Part shown: positions 25,501-36,529 of the stretch, one piece after another
How the letters are laid out: every line of letters starts with the position of its first letter
How positions within the stretch are numbered: position 1 is the first letter of the stretch
NCBI RefSeq assembly: GCF_000715075.1
Contig: NC_134102.1
Coordinates: forward strand, 97,047,766 to 97,111,765
Direction: 5' to 3'
Source: Nicotiana tabacum
Lineage: Eukaryota > Streptophyta > Magnoliopsida > Solanales > Solanaceae
DNA: 64,000 nucleotides
The notes under the pieces: generated by a model
Seen by the model: the letters and a program-made list of their open reading frames with translations, nothing else
Database searches by the model: none
Told to the model about the DNA's origin: nothing
Translations under genes and position numbers: made by a program

Positions 25501-28500
25501 ATAAATATAATTGCACTGCAAATTGTTGTGATTTACTAGGAGTAAATTCAAGTGGAAGGATGTAAATCATATGTTTCACGTGTCAATTTATTGGTTCTTT
25601 TATTTTTTAAAATAAAAATTGACGTAACTTCAATTTGTTCAGCAAATAACAAATGATTTTTAGATGCGTTCAAGGGTTTGTCTAGTGGTCAAAGAAGTGG
25701 ATGCAAACCTGGAAAACCAAGGTTCAATGCATGAGGCAAAAAACACTATGTGATTTCTTCCCATTTGCCAAAGCCTTGATGGACAAAGTTACTCGGTATT
25801 TGCACTGGTGGGAGGTGCACGCGAGCTGGTCTGAACACTACAATTATAAGGAAATGACTCTTAGATTACCTTTCCTAAGTAATTTGGAAATCTACTTATT
25901 ATGACTGTAAGGCTACCAATACATTGTATGTACAGTGCAGTTAGAATATATGCCGCAATTAAATTTCACCCTTCCACAGTTAAATGCACCCATCATGCAT
26001 TGGTACCCTTCCACAGTCTATGTAGGACGCGAGCAATCCAACTTAGGCGACCTTTTCTCATTATATCCACCATTCAGGGTACTTGCATCTTTTCTAGGAT
26101 GTGGTCATTTCTAATCATGTGTAGTATTTTATATGACAGCTCCATCTTAATATCTGCATTTATACGGCATATGTTGTGGATATAAAACCCAGCATCATTC
26201 ACTGGTTTCACAACCGTTGTGTATAATCCTTATACGTTGGTGGACTTCGTTAGTTCAAGGAGTTCAAGTCCTTAATATTTCGTAAAGTTAATCACTTTCC
26301 AGGTGCTGATTTTTGTGAACTAGATTCACGTTGATTATCAAAAATAAAATAAAGATGGTTTATTTTAAGGTCTGAACATTATCTAGGAGAATTTTTTTTA
26401 ATGAATTTCATTTTTTTCATTGTTTCTCTATGTTATAGATGGAAAGTAACTTCTACATTCTTCTACAATATATATTAGTTAAAGTACAAATTTGCGATTG
26501 CGCAATTGTTTTCTGAAAGTTGCAATTTTTTGTTTTAAATGTTAGTTTATAGTGATTTGTGTACGAGTATAAGAACATCCGGGTACTTTCTATTTGTCTT
26601 AATTACTTTCTATTTTACTCTTATTTATATATATACTTAACCTATTTTTCACTTTCACTTTTATTTTATTTTGATATGATGATAATATGAGTTGAGCTTA
26701 AAGAATGAAGTGAGGATTCATACCGCCGACCCCAACTTGTTTGGGACTGAGACGTAGTTGTTGTTGTTGTTGCATGATTATCATATACTTGGTTGATGCT
26801 GGATTTGTTGATTTTCTATATGCATACAAACTGTTAGTGAGAAATGCTCTTTACTGGGATTACGGCATACCAATTGAAAAACAGGTACTCCATCCACAAG
26901 GGTATATGTAAACTATGCTCCATAAGGTCTCATGCAGACACCAACACATGCTATTACATTTACTGGTCAATATGAGACCAGATTCTGATCATTCTTCAAT
27001 TTACAGGCATTTCTGTACTCTCTTGAGCATAAGGTTCCTCTCATTGCATTTAGTGAGGATCGTTGCTTAACATTGTTTCATCACCCTCTTGTGGATTCAC
27101 TTCATACTATATATAACGAGCCAAAGGTACCATACTTATCAATAGTCTATATCTCGCTAGACATTATATTTTCTTGACATGCCGTGCTGAATGCTTCATA
27201 TCTAATCTTTTGCAGGCGGAGATTATTCCTTCAGTCGACCAACTATTGGCAGGGACGGACATACAGGTATGTTATTAAAATTAGCTGCTAATTATATGAC
27301 GTACTTTCCAAGTATGGGTATGGGAAATTAACTGTAGGGTCACACTGTTGCCCTGAACATATACTATTCATCACTGAGGGGGAATTGCAGTTTGCACTTG
27401 TACGACACACACAAGCTGAAAGGAAAAAGACATCATTATTCCCTGGAAGAGTCTTTATTTTTCAAACTAGTAGCTGACTTAGGATGCTACACATACTTAT
27501 GTAGTTGGTTAAATTCGACCATAGGTCTTTTCTAATTTTGGTGGCTTACAGTTTGTGATGAAAATTGCAATATTATGGAGGTGAAGCCTCCCCTCCCCAA
27601 CTAAAATTTCTGTAGACGTCTTTTTTTCTTTTCTTTTTTTCTTATCGGGTTTGAGTTTCATAATTTACATATTATTGTAATCACAGTAGAAGTATGGGAA
27701 GAGGTGATGAGCTAGAACACGAGAGAGTTCCATAAAGCAAAACAAGCGGAGAGAAAAGGAAAGATAAGAAATAAAATTTAATCTAAAGAGATAGATTTCC
27801 CTACTATATTGAGGGCCGGCTTGTCGGTGAAGATGCAGATGTCAGTTTGCTAATGTGTCGGTTATTTTGGGTTGTAATATTTTGGCCTTCTCATGCTTAT
27901 GGCTATTTTGTGTCTTCATGGGCAAGGCGAAAGGGGCCACAGTTGTACCATTGCAAGGTCTTGTTAGTTTTCTCAGGTTTTCTTTTTTCCTTTTTGGGGT
28001 GTTGATGGGAGGGTGGGGTCTTCTTTTTTTATTGGTATTGTAGGGGGGGCTTTCGGAAAATACATGATTAACACTCCATTTGTAGAAAGGGAAAAGAACT
28101 CCCCCTTTCTTTGGCATGGCACGCAAAGTAAAACAAGGTCCAAGCTAAATGGCAAACAGTTATGACCTTTTTTGTTTTCTTTCTATTGTGTTCTACATCT
28201 TTTTTAGCTGATTTAAAAAAAGTGTTTTAAATCTTTTTTCATGTTTTCTTCTGTTTATTCTTAAATTTCACTTTCGCCTTCCTCCCCGTTTCTTTGCTTG
28301 TTTAAATGATCTTTTGATTTCTGTAAGAAGGCTATTTGGCTCCCCCCCCCACCCAAACACACACACACACACACACACAAAAAGGAAAAAACCCTTATCA
28401 ATTTGTGCACCTGTTCTATTGGACTAAGAGCCTCCTGATTATTCCAAGTTAGATTTTTTTTCATTCAGCATCCATGTTCTAGGTTTGGTTGTAAATAATA

Positions 28501-29736
28501 CTTCATTTCCAATTTGCAGAAGGTGATCTTCTTAGATACTGTGGAGGGAGTGAATACTACATTAAGACCGTACTGGGCAGAGGCAATTGGAGATAATGCC
28601 TCTGTTGTCCAAGCTTGTCCGGACATGCTTGAAATTGTTCCTCCTGGAACTTCTAAGGGCAGTGGAGTAAAAATACTTCTTGATCATTTGGGTGTAAGTC
28701 CTAAGGAGGTGAGTGCTGTTTTAATTTTGTTCCATAATCTCTTCTTTTTCCTAGAAACATTGGAAGTTATTCAGAATTACATTGACAGAGTATTGATAGT
28801 TATCTTTCCAAAGTTTAACTTCTTAGCATTTAATCCTGATATACTTTTAAGTTTACCAAAAATTTCCCTAGGAACCTTTATTCAGCATAAATGTTGCGCC
28901 ACCTACATTTTTATGTTGCTTCTATCGTTTTCTTTCCTGAAACATGCTTCATTCTCTCTGCACATCTGTAGATGTTACGGTAAATGGATTTTTAGCCCGT
29001 GATATATGTAATAGTAGAAGACCAGAAAAGTCTACCTCTTGAGCGATATCACCTCAGACACCTTACAATTTCTGAACATTTGGTGTTCCTCTGGTATAGA
29101 CTTGTTCTTTCACTCGATATGGTGCAAATCTTATGATGCTACAGGGTGTCAGTGCAATAGTTTCGATACGTTACAATTGCCTATATGAAGGAGTGAGCAG
29201 GAGATACCTATATTGTACAACCTCTCAAAACTCATGGAGCATTTTTTATTGGAAGATCTGTTTATGTTTTCCCCTAGCCTCTTAAAACAACAATGATTTG
29301 GTTGACACTATGGAGCTTTCCTTCTGTTGCTTCTGTCGGGTAAACAATTCCTTGCTCTACAGCCTTGATGGGGCCATGATTTGGGAGACTGATTGATTTT
29401 TCCATTGCATATTGTCCCTAACTAGTCTAAGCTGGAGGCAGAAATATGATGAAGCTAGTATCAACTTAGCTATACATAACCATTTTTAGATCTATATGGG
29501 CGTGCGCGGTCTAAAATTTTGTACTCTGGTTATAGAGTTTTCTCCAACTCTTCCACTTCTATTTTCAGATAATGGCCATTGGTGATGGGGAGAATGATGT
29601 GGAGATGCTTGAGTTGGCTTCTCTTGGTGTTGCTCTCAGCAATGGTTCAGAGAAGGCAAAAGCCGCTGCAGATGTGATTGGTGCCAGTAATGATGATAAT
29701 GGAGCAGCTGATGCAATCTATCGGTATGCTTTTTGA
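16534..29736 (+). CDS. YBEY: Chloroplast-type YbeY endoribonuclease fused to a HAD-family hydrolase, 12 exons, complete
   Basis: Exons: 16534-16923, 17903-18154, 18225-18320, 23545-23719, 23863-23931, 24024-24124, 24268-24360, 25253-25324, 27007-27126, 27216-27266, 28520-28708, 29569-29736. All introns are GT-AG, and the joined frame gives 591 residues with no internal stop. Residues 1-130 form a Ser/Arg-rich likely plastid transit peptide and a basic linker. The next part is the YbeY domain (LNKDWRDEDHPTDVLS, SVETAARQAEERG, and the zinc motif HGLLHLLGFDHE with three histidines). Next comes a Cof-type HAD domain with DMDGTLLNS (the Gly codon is split by an intron), VVIATGK, TSKGSGV and GDGENDVEML. 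YbeY trims rRNA 3' ends in bacteria and is needed for plastid rRNA processing in Arabidopsis, where the same fusion exists (At2g25870). The HAD substrate is unknown. A second in-frame ATG at 16,582 has a much better start context (GCCATGG) than the first. The gene looks intact. Confidence 0.95.
18712..20884 (-). repeat. Left arm of a 4.6 kb inverted repeat of mariner-like DNA in YBEY intron 3
   Basis: This arm pairs base for base, with scattered mismatches, with 21,061-23,297 in reverse complement. The two share, among others, the TCAACAAGATATTCACCGTAAG region next to the centre, the transposase frame, and the outer segment around AACCTCAAGTTCTCCCTCAATCC. The spacer is only about 176 bp (20,885-21,060). 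The arm lacks the element's terminal CTCCCTCCG repeats. It lies wholly inside intron 3 of YBEY. Confidence 0.9.
19650..20285 (-). pseudogene. Mariner-like transposase fragment (left arm copy)
   Basis: A 211-codon open frame on the minus strand starts inside the helix-turn-helix region (FNTPKRTVVRIWKQAKL). It continues through SLACATNMSTSIVFRRIKEG and KARVQFYLSMIESGTL to the first catalytic aspartate motif YIDEKWFFLTEKSAKFY, then ARPRFDEDGVELFSEKIGIF and KEPAKRNRTT. This matches plant mariner-like transposases, which carry a DDD triad. The second and third aspartate regions are deleted, and after KEPAKRNRTT the sequence jumps to the former C-terminal end. It cannot be catalytic. Its open frame is better preserved than that of the right copy. 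Confidence 0.9.
21061..23297 (+). repeat. Right arm of the intronic mariner inverted repeat
   Basis: This is the partner of 18,712-20,884 in reverse complement. It is slightly longer because it keeps about 190 bp of transposase 3' sequence that the left arm has lost, and it has several small insertions. It is in the same direction as YBEY transcription. Confidence 0.9.
21637..22485 (+). pseudogene. Mariner-like transposase remnant (right arm copy)
   Basis: The plus-strand sequence repeats the left-arm transposase. FNTPKRTVVRIWKHAKLSV lies at 21,637, INMSTSTVFQRIKEGAI near 21,835 and FFLTEKCAKFYPIPEEHEP near 22,015. The C-terminal part follows: APSNIDELINAVERSFNEMK at about 22,258, then GGNNSKVPHMKKEM and NLPIQVCCDIVNEAL, ending at a stop near 22,485. 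It is broken by several frameshifts and stops and lacks the middle of the catalytic domain. The C-terminal piece supports assignment to plant mariner-like transposases. Confidence 0.88.
25668..25853 (+). mobile_element. SINE (Solanaceae type) in YBEY intron 8
   Basis: The head CAAGGGTTTGTCTAGTGGTC (A-box-like) and GGTTCAATGC (B-box-like) are followed by AAAAAACACTATGTGATTTC, TTCCCATTTGCCAAAGCC, GTGGGAGGTG and GCGAGCTGG, ending near ACTACAATTATAAGGAAA. This order is typical of tRNA-derived SINEs of nightshades. It is in the same direction as YBEY. The copy is diverged, and I cannot see a convincing target duplication. Confidence 0.7.
26690..26774 (+). repeat. 3' tail of a TTG-tailed SINE/LINE in YBEY intron 8
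   Basis: The sequence AGGATTCATACCGCCGACCC, CAACTTGTTTGGGACTGAGA and a final (GTT)n run form the common 3' end shared by Solanaceae TS-type SINEs and their RTE partner LINEs. Only about 85 bp remain. Related tails occur at 58,823-58,870 and 62,266-62,320. Confidence 0.65.
28357..28379. repeat. CA microsatellite next to a C run
   Basis: A (CA)n run of about 11 units follows a run of nine C bases, inside YBEY intron 10. It could serve as a length-polymorphic marker. Confidence 0.9.
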
Positions 29737-30224
29737 GGCTGTGTTCAGGAATGGAAGAACCGGAAAAGGGGAAATGGAGAGGTTCAAAAGTTTTAAAGGT
29801 TTAGTTTTCTAATTTATTCAATTTCGAGGAAACTTTTCATTAAGCCAGCAATAAGGCTGAAGTGTGGAGCAAATTGCTCCCTTCTTATTTCATTCCATAG
29901 GTCCCATATAATGAGTTTAGATCAAGAATTTGCTTATTGTCATTTACCTTTCCTCTTAAGGAATGAGGAAACCACATTTTGTAACTGCAGAGAATATCAT
30001 TTTTTTCTGAATATAGGGAGTGTCAATGGCATCTTTAACTCATTGCATGTGAGCCTGAGCTCATACATATTACAACCATGATTTAATTCTTAGAACTCTA
30101 CATGCAAGATATTTATGTAGTGCTCCAAGTCCCCACATATCTGCAGATATTTGATTTGATAAAATACTGGTTCATTTTATCATTTTGCAGACTCGAACAA
30201 GTTTGCTCTCCTAAGTCATAACCC
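29737..30224 (+). other. 3' flank of YBEY
   Basis: This stretch holds the 3' UTR and downstream DNA. AATAAG at about 29,850 and TAATTTATTCAA at about 29,810 are possible poly(A) region signals, but none is decisive. I see no other gene before the MITE at 30,228. Confidence 0.4.
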
Positions 30225-31261
30225 TAAGATGTCGTTTGGTAGAATGCATTAGGGAAAATAATGCATGCATTAGCTTTGTGTATTAGTAATACCTTGTGTG
30301 GTACACTTTTTCAACCGATGTATAACTAATACAAGCATTAGTTATACACCCTATTTGGTATTATCCTATGTATAGCTAGCTAATGCATAACAAATCATGT
30401 TATTAGCAATACTAAGGCTATTAATGCATGCATTAGCATGGTTAAAGATAAAATTATCCTTAAAGTCCCTTAAAGCTAAAGAATATGGAGGGCATTTTTG
30501 TAAACAACTAATTTTCTTAAAAATTATGCAATGCATTTTAATTTTTAATACACCACACCAAACAATGGATAAGAAATAATCTTTGCGTAACTAATGCTTG
30601 CATTACTAATCCCTGCATTACTAATACACCTTATTCAGCACTATTCTTATTAAACCTGTTTAACGGGTTGGATTGACCCGTTTTCGGCTCGGACCAGACC
30701 GGTAGTTAGGGGGCTGGGTTAGGGGGGTTGGTCCGTATAAAAAAACATTCCGGTTAAACGGCTCGGCCCGGTTCAACGGCTATTTTTGAATTAATTTTTA
30801 ATTATTTTTTGAATTTGACTGTTGGCAACGGTCAGCTTCAAATTTGACCGTTGCCCAACGGAATTATTGCAAGAATAGCTCCTTTTTGGGCAATTTTTTT
30901 TAAAAAATAACACTTTTGTAATTACTAATTTAGCTATTTTAAAAACTATAAATACACCCCCTCTTCTTCATTTCTTCACTCATCTCTCATTTCTCAAACT
31001 CAAATCTCAATTGTCATTCTTTCATTCTTCACCTAAATTGCAATCAAGTATTTGGCTCTCATATTTTTTGGAATTTAATTTATTGTATTATTTGAAGTTT
31101 GAAGTTTGAACAATTGACGTTTCTTCGTGGTAACATTGGAGTTGCGAAAATTATCAAGAGTTCAACTTATTTCGGAATTCAGTGCACTCCCTCCAACTCT
31201 TTCTCTTATTTACTATTTTATTTGCATATTTAATTTTTGTTAGTAGTTAAATTTTTACAAT

Positions 31262-31738
31262 ATGTTTAATGCTGCAAAAAGAGTTTATAATAAGGTTGCT
31301 AATCAGGGAAATAGAAAAAGAGGTACTACTTCAACATCTATTAGTAATTTAAATGACTCTACACATGTTTCTGAAATATCATCTGATAATAATATAAATT
31401 ATGAACAATTACAGGAAGATTTCGGTATAGAAGATAATGAATTAGAAATTGAAGATGAGAAACCACTTATACCTAGTAGTGTTGGAGTTGGTAGTAGGGG
31501 TGGTGGTCGTGGTACTAGTAGTAGACCACATGTGGCCCCGACTACTAATCAGAGGAAAAGAAGTAAAGTTTGGAAATATTTTGACGACATAGAGAATTCT
31601 GATAGAGTTAGATGCAAACTTTGTAAAGATGATTTTAAACATAAGACTGGAGGAAGTTTAGGGGAGGCTGGAACACTAAGTAGACATTTGAAAATTACTC
31701 ATCCTATAGAGTGGGGCTCTGATTTAGATGAAAATTAA
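31262..31738 (+). pseudogene. hAT transposase N-terminal part with BED zinc finger
   Basis: A 158-codon frame starts at an ATG at 31,262. An acidic and Gly-rich N-terminus is followed by a BED finger at residues 102-145: KVWKYFDDI, then CKLCKDDFKH and, further on, GTLSRHLKITH. The two cysteines and two histidines are in place. The frame ends at a TAA at 31,736, which separates it from the rest of the transposase. The finger normally binds the element's subterminal repeats, so this truncated frame could still encode a DNA-binding peptide. Confidence 0.85.
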
Positions 31739-32352
31739 GGAACTTTAAACCCTAGTACTAGAGGACTTATGAAATATGATAAAATGAAGGATCGTGAGGA
31801 GTTAGCAAAAATGATTGTTTTGGGTTGTCTACCTTTTTCTTTTGCTTCTTCATCATATCTGACTATGTATATTCAAAGGATTTATAATCCTTATTTAAAG
31901 ATATCCCTAGAAGTATTTGTAGATCTGATATCTTTAGACTTCATGGGCAATATCAGACATACATACGTTATTTGCTTGACCACCTTCCTTATAGAGTTTC
32001 TCTAACTTCTGATATTGGCCATGGTGTAAATGGAAATGGTTATTTGAAAATTACATGTCATTGGATAGATAATAATTATTGTATGCAAAAATGCGTTATT
32101 GCTTTTAAATATGATAAAGATCAAAGTCATACTGCTATTTTTATAAGTACTACTATTTGCGAAGTTGTTGAATTTTATAATCTTAATAAAAAAGTATTGT
32201 GTATGTCTTTTGATAATGCTTCTAACAATAATGCCGCTATTTCAATATTAAGACTGCATTTGAAACCACTACTAGACGAAATTTTTCTTGTTAGGTGTGC
32301 ATGTCATGTTTATGATTTAATCGTTAAAAGTGGCCTTGATTTATTTTTTTGA
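31739..32352 (+). pseudogene. hAT transposase catalytic region, broken and truncated
   Basis: After the stop at 31,736 the frame continues with KMKDREELAKMIVLGCLPFS. It then shifts near 31,970 to RVSLTSDIGHGVNGNGYL, CHWIDNNYCMQK, FDNASNNNAAI and VRCACHVYDLIVKSGL, ending at a stop at 32,350. These correspond to the hAT RNase H-like fold and the C-x-x-H motif. The insertion domain and hATC dimerisation domain are absent, so no active enzyme is expected. Confidence 0.85.
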
Positions 32353-32970
32353 AGGCAATGCAAAACCTTTGAAGTTCTAGATTTATATTTAATAATTAAA
32401 CTTTAAATTTACTCTTTTTTCGTTAATTTAGTTGTTGTTAAATGCAAACTTTAATTTGCAAGTTTGAAATAAAAGTGCAATGTTTTTCAAATTATAAGTG
32501 CAATTTTTTTCCATCTTCATTGTATTTATATTATCTTAAATTCTTAATGAAATATTCAAATATAAGAATTTTAAAGTCTTTGCATCCTTTATTCAAATAC
32601 TCTTTTTATAAGATTATTTTTTGTTTTATATTTTTACTTTAGTTATACAAAATATATTTTAAAAAAATTATACACAAACTCGACCCGGCCCGGAACCGTT
32701 CCGGTTCCATTTTTGACCGGATGGGGCCCGAACCCGTTAAGCCCGGTTTGTCGAACCCGGAACCCGGCCTGGATTGGTGATCGGCCGGTCACTTTTTTTC
32801 TCGACCTGAACCGGCCCGGTCCACCCGTTTGTCACCTTTAATTCTTATACACCCTACCAAATGACCCCTAAAAGTAAGATGCATTCACATATTACTGCTT
32901 GGTGTGTAATTGTTGGTACCACGCGAGGCGAATGGATCATAGGTCAAATGGATTCAACTGAACTCATCTA

Positions 32971-33707
32971 CAATCAAATCTCTCTACGACAACATCACTT
33001 GATCCGATATTTTTTGGTTTTGTTAGCGAATGAATGTTATACATCTATAACAACATTTGATGTTTAAATATATTTTGGCTGTTATAAACCAAAATTATCC
33101 ATTTTTTTTAATGTTACATAAAAAGGTAAGTAAATTATTCAAATTTAAATACTCAAAGATATGTAAATTTTACTAATTAAATATTAAAGAAAGCTAACAC
33201 AATATAATAATTTCGTAACAAAATGTATGAAGATTTAAACTCTAAAGTATACGTTTTAAAGCTACTAGAAGATCAAATTATTTCAAAGATTGATGGAAAA
33301 ATTCACCAATTGTAGTTTGTTCCATAGATTCTAGTAACTTACTTGCGATATAACGCTTGAATTAGCGAAGATATCCAAACTTTCAACGAAAGGACATCTA
33401 ATAGTTTTCCCTTGAAGGCAATCAAAGAGGTTATCAATTGATTTTTCTATCTCGGTCTAAGTAGCAGCAGGTTGAGGTAAAAAAATTTAAACTTATTATT
33501 GGTGATCTTATTAGAGATTCTACATGTATATTATAGAGGGGTAATTTTACAAAGAGTGTACTACTATAAAGATGGATGTTACTTTTATAGGTTAAAAAAC
33601 TGTTATAGAGAGGTAGAATATAACATAAAGAATCGGCTCCGAGAAAAAAATGACTTTTATAGTGAATGACTATTATATAAGGATGTTGTTAAAGAGAGAT
33701 GTGACTG
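32971..33707. mobile_element. Non-autonomous inverted-repeat element (about 740 bp), TA target site
   Basis: The left end CAATCAAATCTCTCTACGAC and the right end (reverse complement CAGTCACATCTCTCTTTAAC) are imperfect inverted repeats, and TA lies on both sides (32,969-32,970 and 33,708-33,709). Internal phrases such as CTATAACAACATT and GTTATAGAGAGGTAGAATATA belong to a MITE family common in nightshades. A shorter copy lies at about 44,075-44,211. No coding capacity is seen. Confidence 0.7.
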
Positions 33708-34209
33708 TATTTCGACCCAACATGGATACACTCTGAAAAATTACTAGAACTTTGGTAAATAGTGGATTCTAATCCATAATTTCAAATGTTTAAAGAACCT
33801 TAAATTTTTTTTATTCATTTCTGATTGCTTTTAAAGAGACTAGGTATTTTTCAAGTCACTGCGACTTCATCCACTTGTGTTCATGAAATAACAACTTGTT
33901 GTAGATCGGAAAATTTGAGAATGCATGGCAATATTATGAAAAATATATCTTAAAATATTACATAAAATGTCATAAAGGATCTAAAGCGAAGAAAAAAAAG
34001 GGGAAATAATCTTTTCTTCAACTGAGATTAATAAATGAGAGGGAACAGATTATATATAAATGAAAAAGGACAGCATAGTCATCTCCCTAAACTACAACAA
34101 AATTTACAAAATTTAAGGTTAACACCAAGCAAAATATTATTTCTTATTATTGTACGATTTATTTTTTCTATTTTCCAAAATTTAATTTCTTGATTGTATT
34201 GAGTCATGG

Positions 34210-35827
34210 TCAGTCCTCTCTTCCATGACCACGGTGCTTCTTCACCATAGATTGTTCAGCACTGAAAGCAAAAGAAGCTGCAGTCACTGTGGGAAAAAAC
34301 AAAAAAGAAGACAAAATAAGTGAAAATTATTGAGAAGAATGAAATGATTTTAATTGAAGATAAAAATAATGTTATACGTCAAAATTTTAGATTACTTACA
34401 TGCAGATATAATGAATGTTTTACCAGCATAGTTTATATTTCTCTTAGTCCATGGACAGTAGCGAGAAGCAGCAAACTGAAACAGAAATGTATATTTTTAG
34501 CCGCTCCTAAAAATAATAGCTATTTTATATACTTTTGGCTGGCAAATACAATAATTTTGTATTTTACCCAAACTGAAACATTATCCCCAGAAAAAAGAGA
34601 CATTTAGGAAGAAAAAAATACACAAAGTATTTCATTGGAATTATTTATACAAATCTATATACTATATTAAAAGTAAGAAGACTCTTAGCGAAATGTCGTT
34701 CTTCTTTTTTACTCTTTAAGAGTTTATTTTATATTGGACAGAGTAGTAATTTTAGTTATTTTCCTAATATGTAGGAAGTCATTTTATTTTTCTAATATTT
34801 AGGGACAAGCATTTAATTAATAGCCTAATATTTAGGACTTTGATATGGAAAATCATATAATTATATTTTTGTTGTAAAATATTTTATATAAGAGTCCTTG
34901 ACGACCTTTTTTTTTGGTTAAAAAGTTTTAGGTTTAGTATTGTTTATTTTCTTTTTCTTTTTCTTTTTCTTTTTTCAGAACTCCTTTTCTTTGTATAATT
35001 TATGTCATTTGACTATACAATGAGCTACAATAATTTATTATTTTTCTAATTAGTTGGAAATAATTCATATAATATTTATTATTAATTAAAAAATAAATAA
35101 ATTGCATTTTATTCTTGAAACAAAATTATTATTTTCTATCAATTTGTTAATCCTCTTTGAGTCTTCTAAAATGAACAAGGGAATAACTTTTCAAAAAATC
35201 AAAAAAATTCTTAAGTTTTGAAGGATTATATGTGACTGTTGAAATTGAAAAGAAGCATGATAACTTATGAATTTAAAGCGATTGAATTAAAAATTAAAAT
35301 AAATTTTTAGTTGAATATATTGACTGATGATTGAGAACTGGTATGAAGATTCATCATTTTTGGAAAAATTAACTTTTATTTTAACACTCAAAGATAATAT
35401 TTTAATATATTATTTATAAAATATTTTAAAATTCTTTCTTATTGAAATAGTATACACGCGCAAAGCGCGTATCATAAGATTAGTAATAAAAAAAGAATAA
35501 AGATCATTTCTTAATACAAAGGAATAAAGGAGTAGTAATATTTTTCGAAAAAAATAGATTACCACAACTAGAGAAGTAATAGCACATGTCATGGAAGCTC
35601 CTTTAAATCCATCTTGAATGATGTCTGCATAATCAATCAAGATTAGAAGATTAAAGAAAACAAATGAAAGGATTAGACAAACAATAAGTAGAAATAATAC
35701 AATATATTTCTTTAAAAAATAGGAAATGAAGGATCTTTATCATTTTAAGAGTAGAAAAAATGAATTAAGAGGAAAGAAAATTACGTTGAACGTCCTGATT
35801 TTTTTGTTCTTCGGTAATGGGTGGCAT
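34210..35827 (-). CDS. ENOD93-like small membrane protein, divergent paralog, 4 exons
   Basis: Minus-strand exons are 35785-35827, 35563-35624, 34400-34475 and 34210-34286, all with GT-AG introns. The joined frame of 258 nt encodes 85 residues. The core (GFKGASMTCAITSLVV, then CPWTKRNINYAGKTFIISA, then FAFSAEQSMVKK) lines up with the ENOD93 pattern GxxAGTxAA...AIPT, PWAKANLNYTAQALIIS, ADKTIL. Exons 2 and 3 are exactly 62 and 76 nt, as in the neighbouring gene at 38,648-43,800, which shows common origin by tandem duplication. The N-terminus is about 25 residues shorter than the neighbour's, and conserved positions (AKANLNYTAQ, DKTIL) have changed. A Helitron sits in the intron between exons 2 and 3. 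ENOD93 was found as an early nodulin but is widespread in non-legumes. Its molecular role is not settled. The gene is probably real but fast-evolving, and expression is unknown. Confidence 0.78.
34654..35483 (+). mobile_element. Non-autonomous Helitron in an ENOD93-like intron
   Basis: The 5' end TCTATATACTATATTAAAAG follows an A. The 3' end has a GC-rich hairpin (ACGCGCAAAGCGCGT at about 35,456-35,470) followed about ten bases later by TTAG and then T. Plant Helitrons start with TC, end with a short hairpin plus CTRR, and insert between A and T. The ending TTAG deviates by one base. The 830-bp interior has no helicase or replication initiator and is AT-rich. There is no target duplication, as expected. 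Confidence 0.72.
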
Positions 35828-36377
35828 TTTGCTTATTTCTGTCTGCAATTATGATTAACAGAGGAATTTGATGCCTTTTGAATATCAAGAAAGTGATGAA
35901 AATTGTTTGTTTAACAAATTCTCCAAAACTTAAGGGAAACTATTAAATTGAGTGGCCAAAATTTTGGTGTTGTTTGCTCTTTATAAGGATTAAGGAGGGA
36001 TATGGAGTTTTCACCCTTTTGTCACAAATTTTTCATTTTTTTTATCCTTTTTTTTTTTTTGGCACAAGGCCCATGCCATTTCCTGCATCATATATTAAAC
36101 AAAAATGAATACTTGCTATTGTATGTCACAGCTCATTAATTCTTTGAGAGTCAAGAACAAAAGTTAGGAGACAGAAAAAATTGGGAAGAATACAATAATT
36201 TTCAATCATCTTGTGCCCATCAACTTTTATCTCCATTTAGGTAGGGTAGAAAATGAGAAAATATCCTAAATTATTCTTTACTTTTTGGAGAAAGTGATCT
36301 CATATGACCAATTACAATTTGAGCAGAAGAAAATAGTTTTAAATATATTTATGTGTCATATAAACTAAAATAACGTC
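35828..36377. other. Intergenic, upstream of the first ENOD93-like gene
   Basis: This AT-rich sequence has poly-T runs near 36,047. It should contain the promoter of the 34,210-35,827 gene on the minus strand, but I see no clear TATA box. There is no other feature. Confidence 0.4.
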
Positions 36378-36495
36378 TGCAAAGCGAAGAACCTTACCAG
36401 GGCTTGACATGCCGCGAATCCTCTTGAAAGGGAGGGGTGCCTTTGGGAACGCGGACATAGGTGGTGCATGGCTGTCGTCAGCTCGTGCCGTAAGG

Positions 36496-36529
<34 letters not shown>

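Larger units (their letters stand above)
30651..32840 (+). mobile_element. Defective hAT transposon inside the MITE, 8-bp target duplication
   Basis: ATTCTTAT flanks the element on both sides (30,643-30,650 and 32,841-32,848). The ends TAAACCTGTTTAACGGGTTG and, in reverse complement, TAAAGGTGACAAACGGGTGG are imperfect inverted repeats of the plant hAT type, followed by GC-rich CCGGCCCGG subterminal repeats on both sides. The interior encodes a BED zinc finger and part of a hAT transposase, but the C-terminal dimerisation region is missing. It is 2.19 kb, shorter than an autonomous hAT. Confidence 0.9.
30228..32868. mobile_element. Tourist-like (PIF/Harbinger) MITE of about 443 bp, split by a hAT element
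   Basis: The outer ends GATGTCGTTTGGTAGAATG and, in reverse complement, GGGGTCATTTGGTAGGGTG form terminal inverted repeats. TAA flanks both sides (30,225-30,227 and 32,869-32,871). The body is rich in TAATGCATGCATTAG-type palindromic phrases and can fold on itself. The MITE sequence is 30,228-30,650 plus 32,849-32,868, and the interval between is the hAT insertion. TAA duplications and a GGNNTNNTTTGGTAG start fit the Tourist group. Confidence 0.8.

Noticed and set aside
27842..28126. Small open frames on the minus strand near 27.8-28.5 kb
   Set aside because: They lie in YBEY intron 10, have low-complexity composition and show no recognisable domain.
28514..29002. An independent gene starting at 28,514
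   Set aside because: Its first 63 codons are exon 11 of YBEY, and the rest is read-through into the intron.
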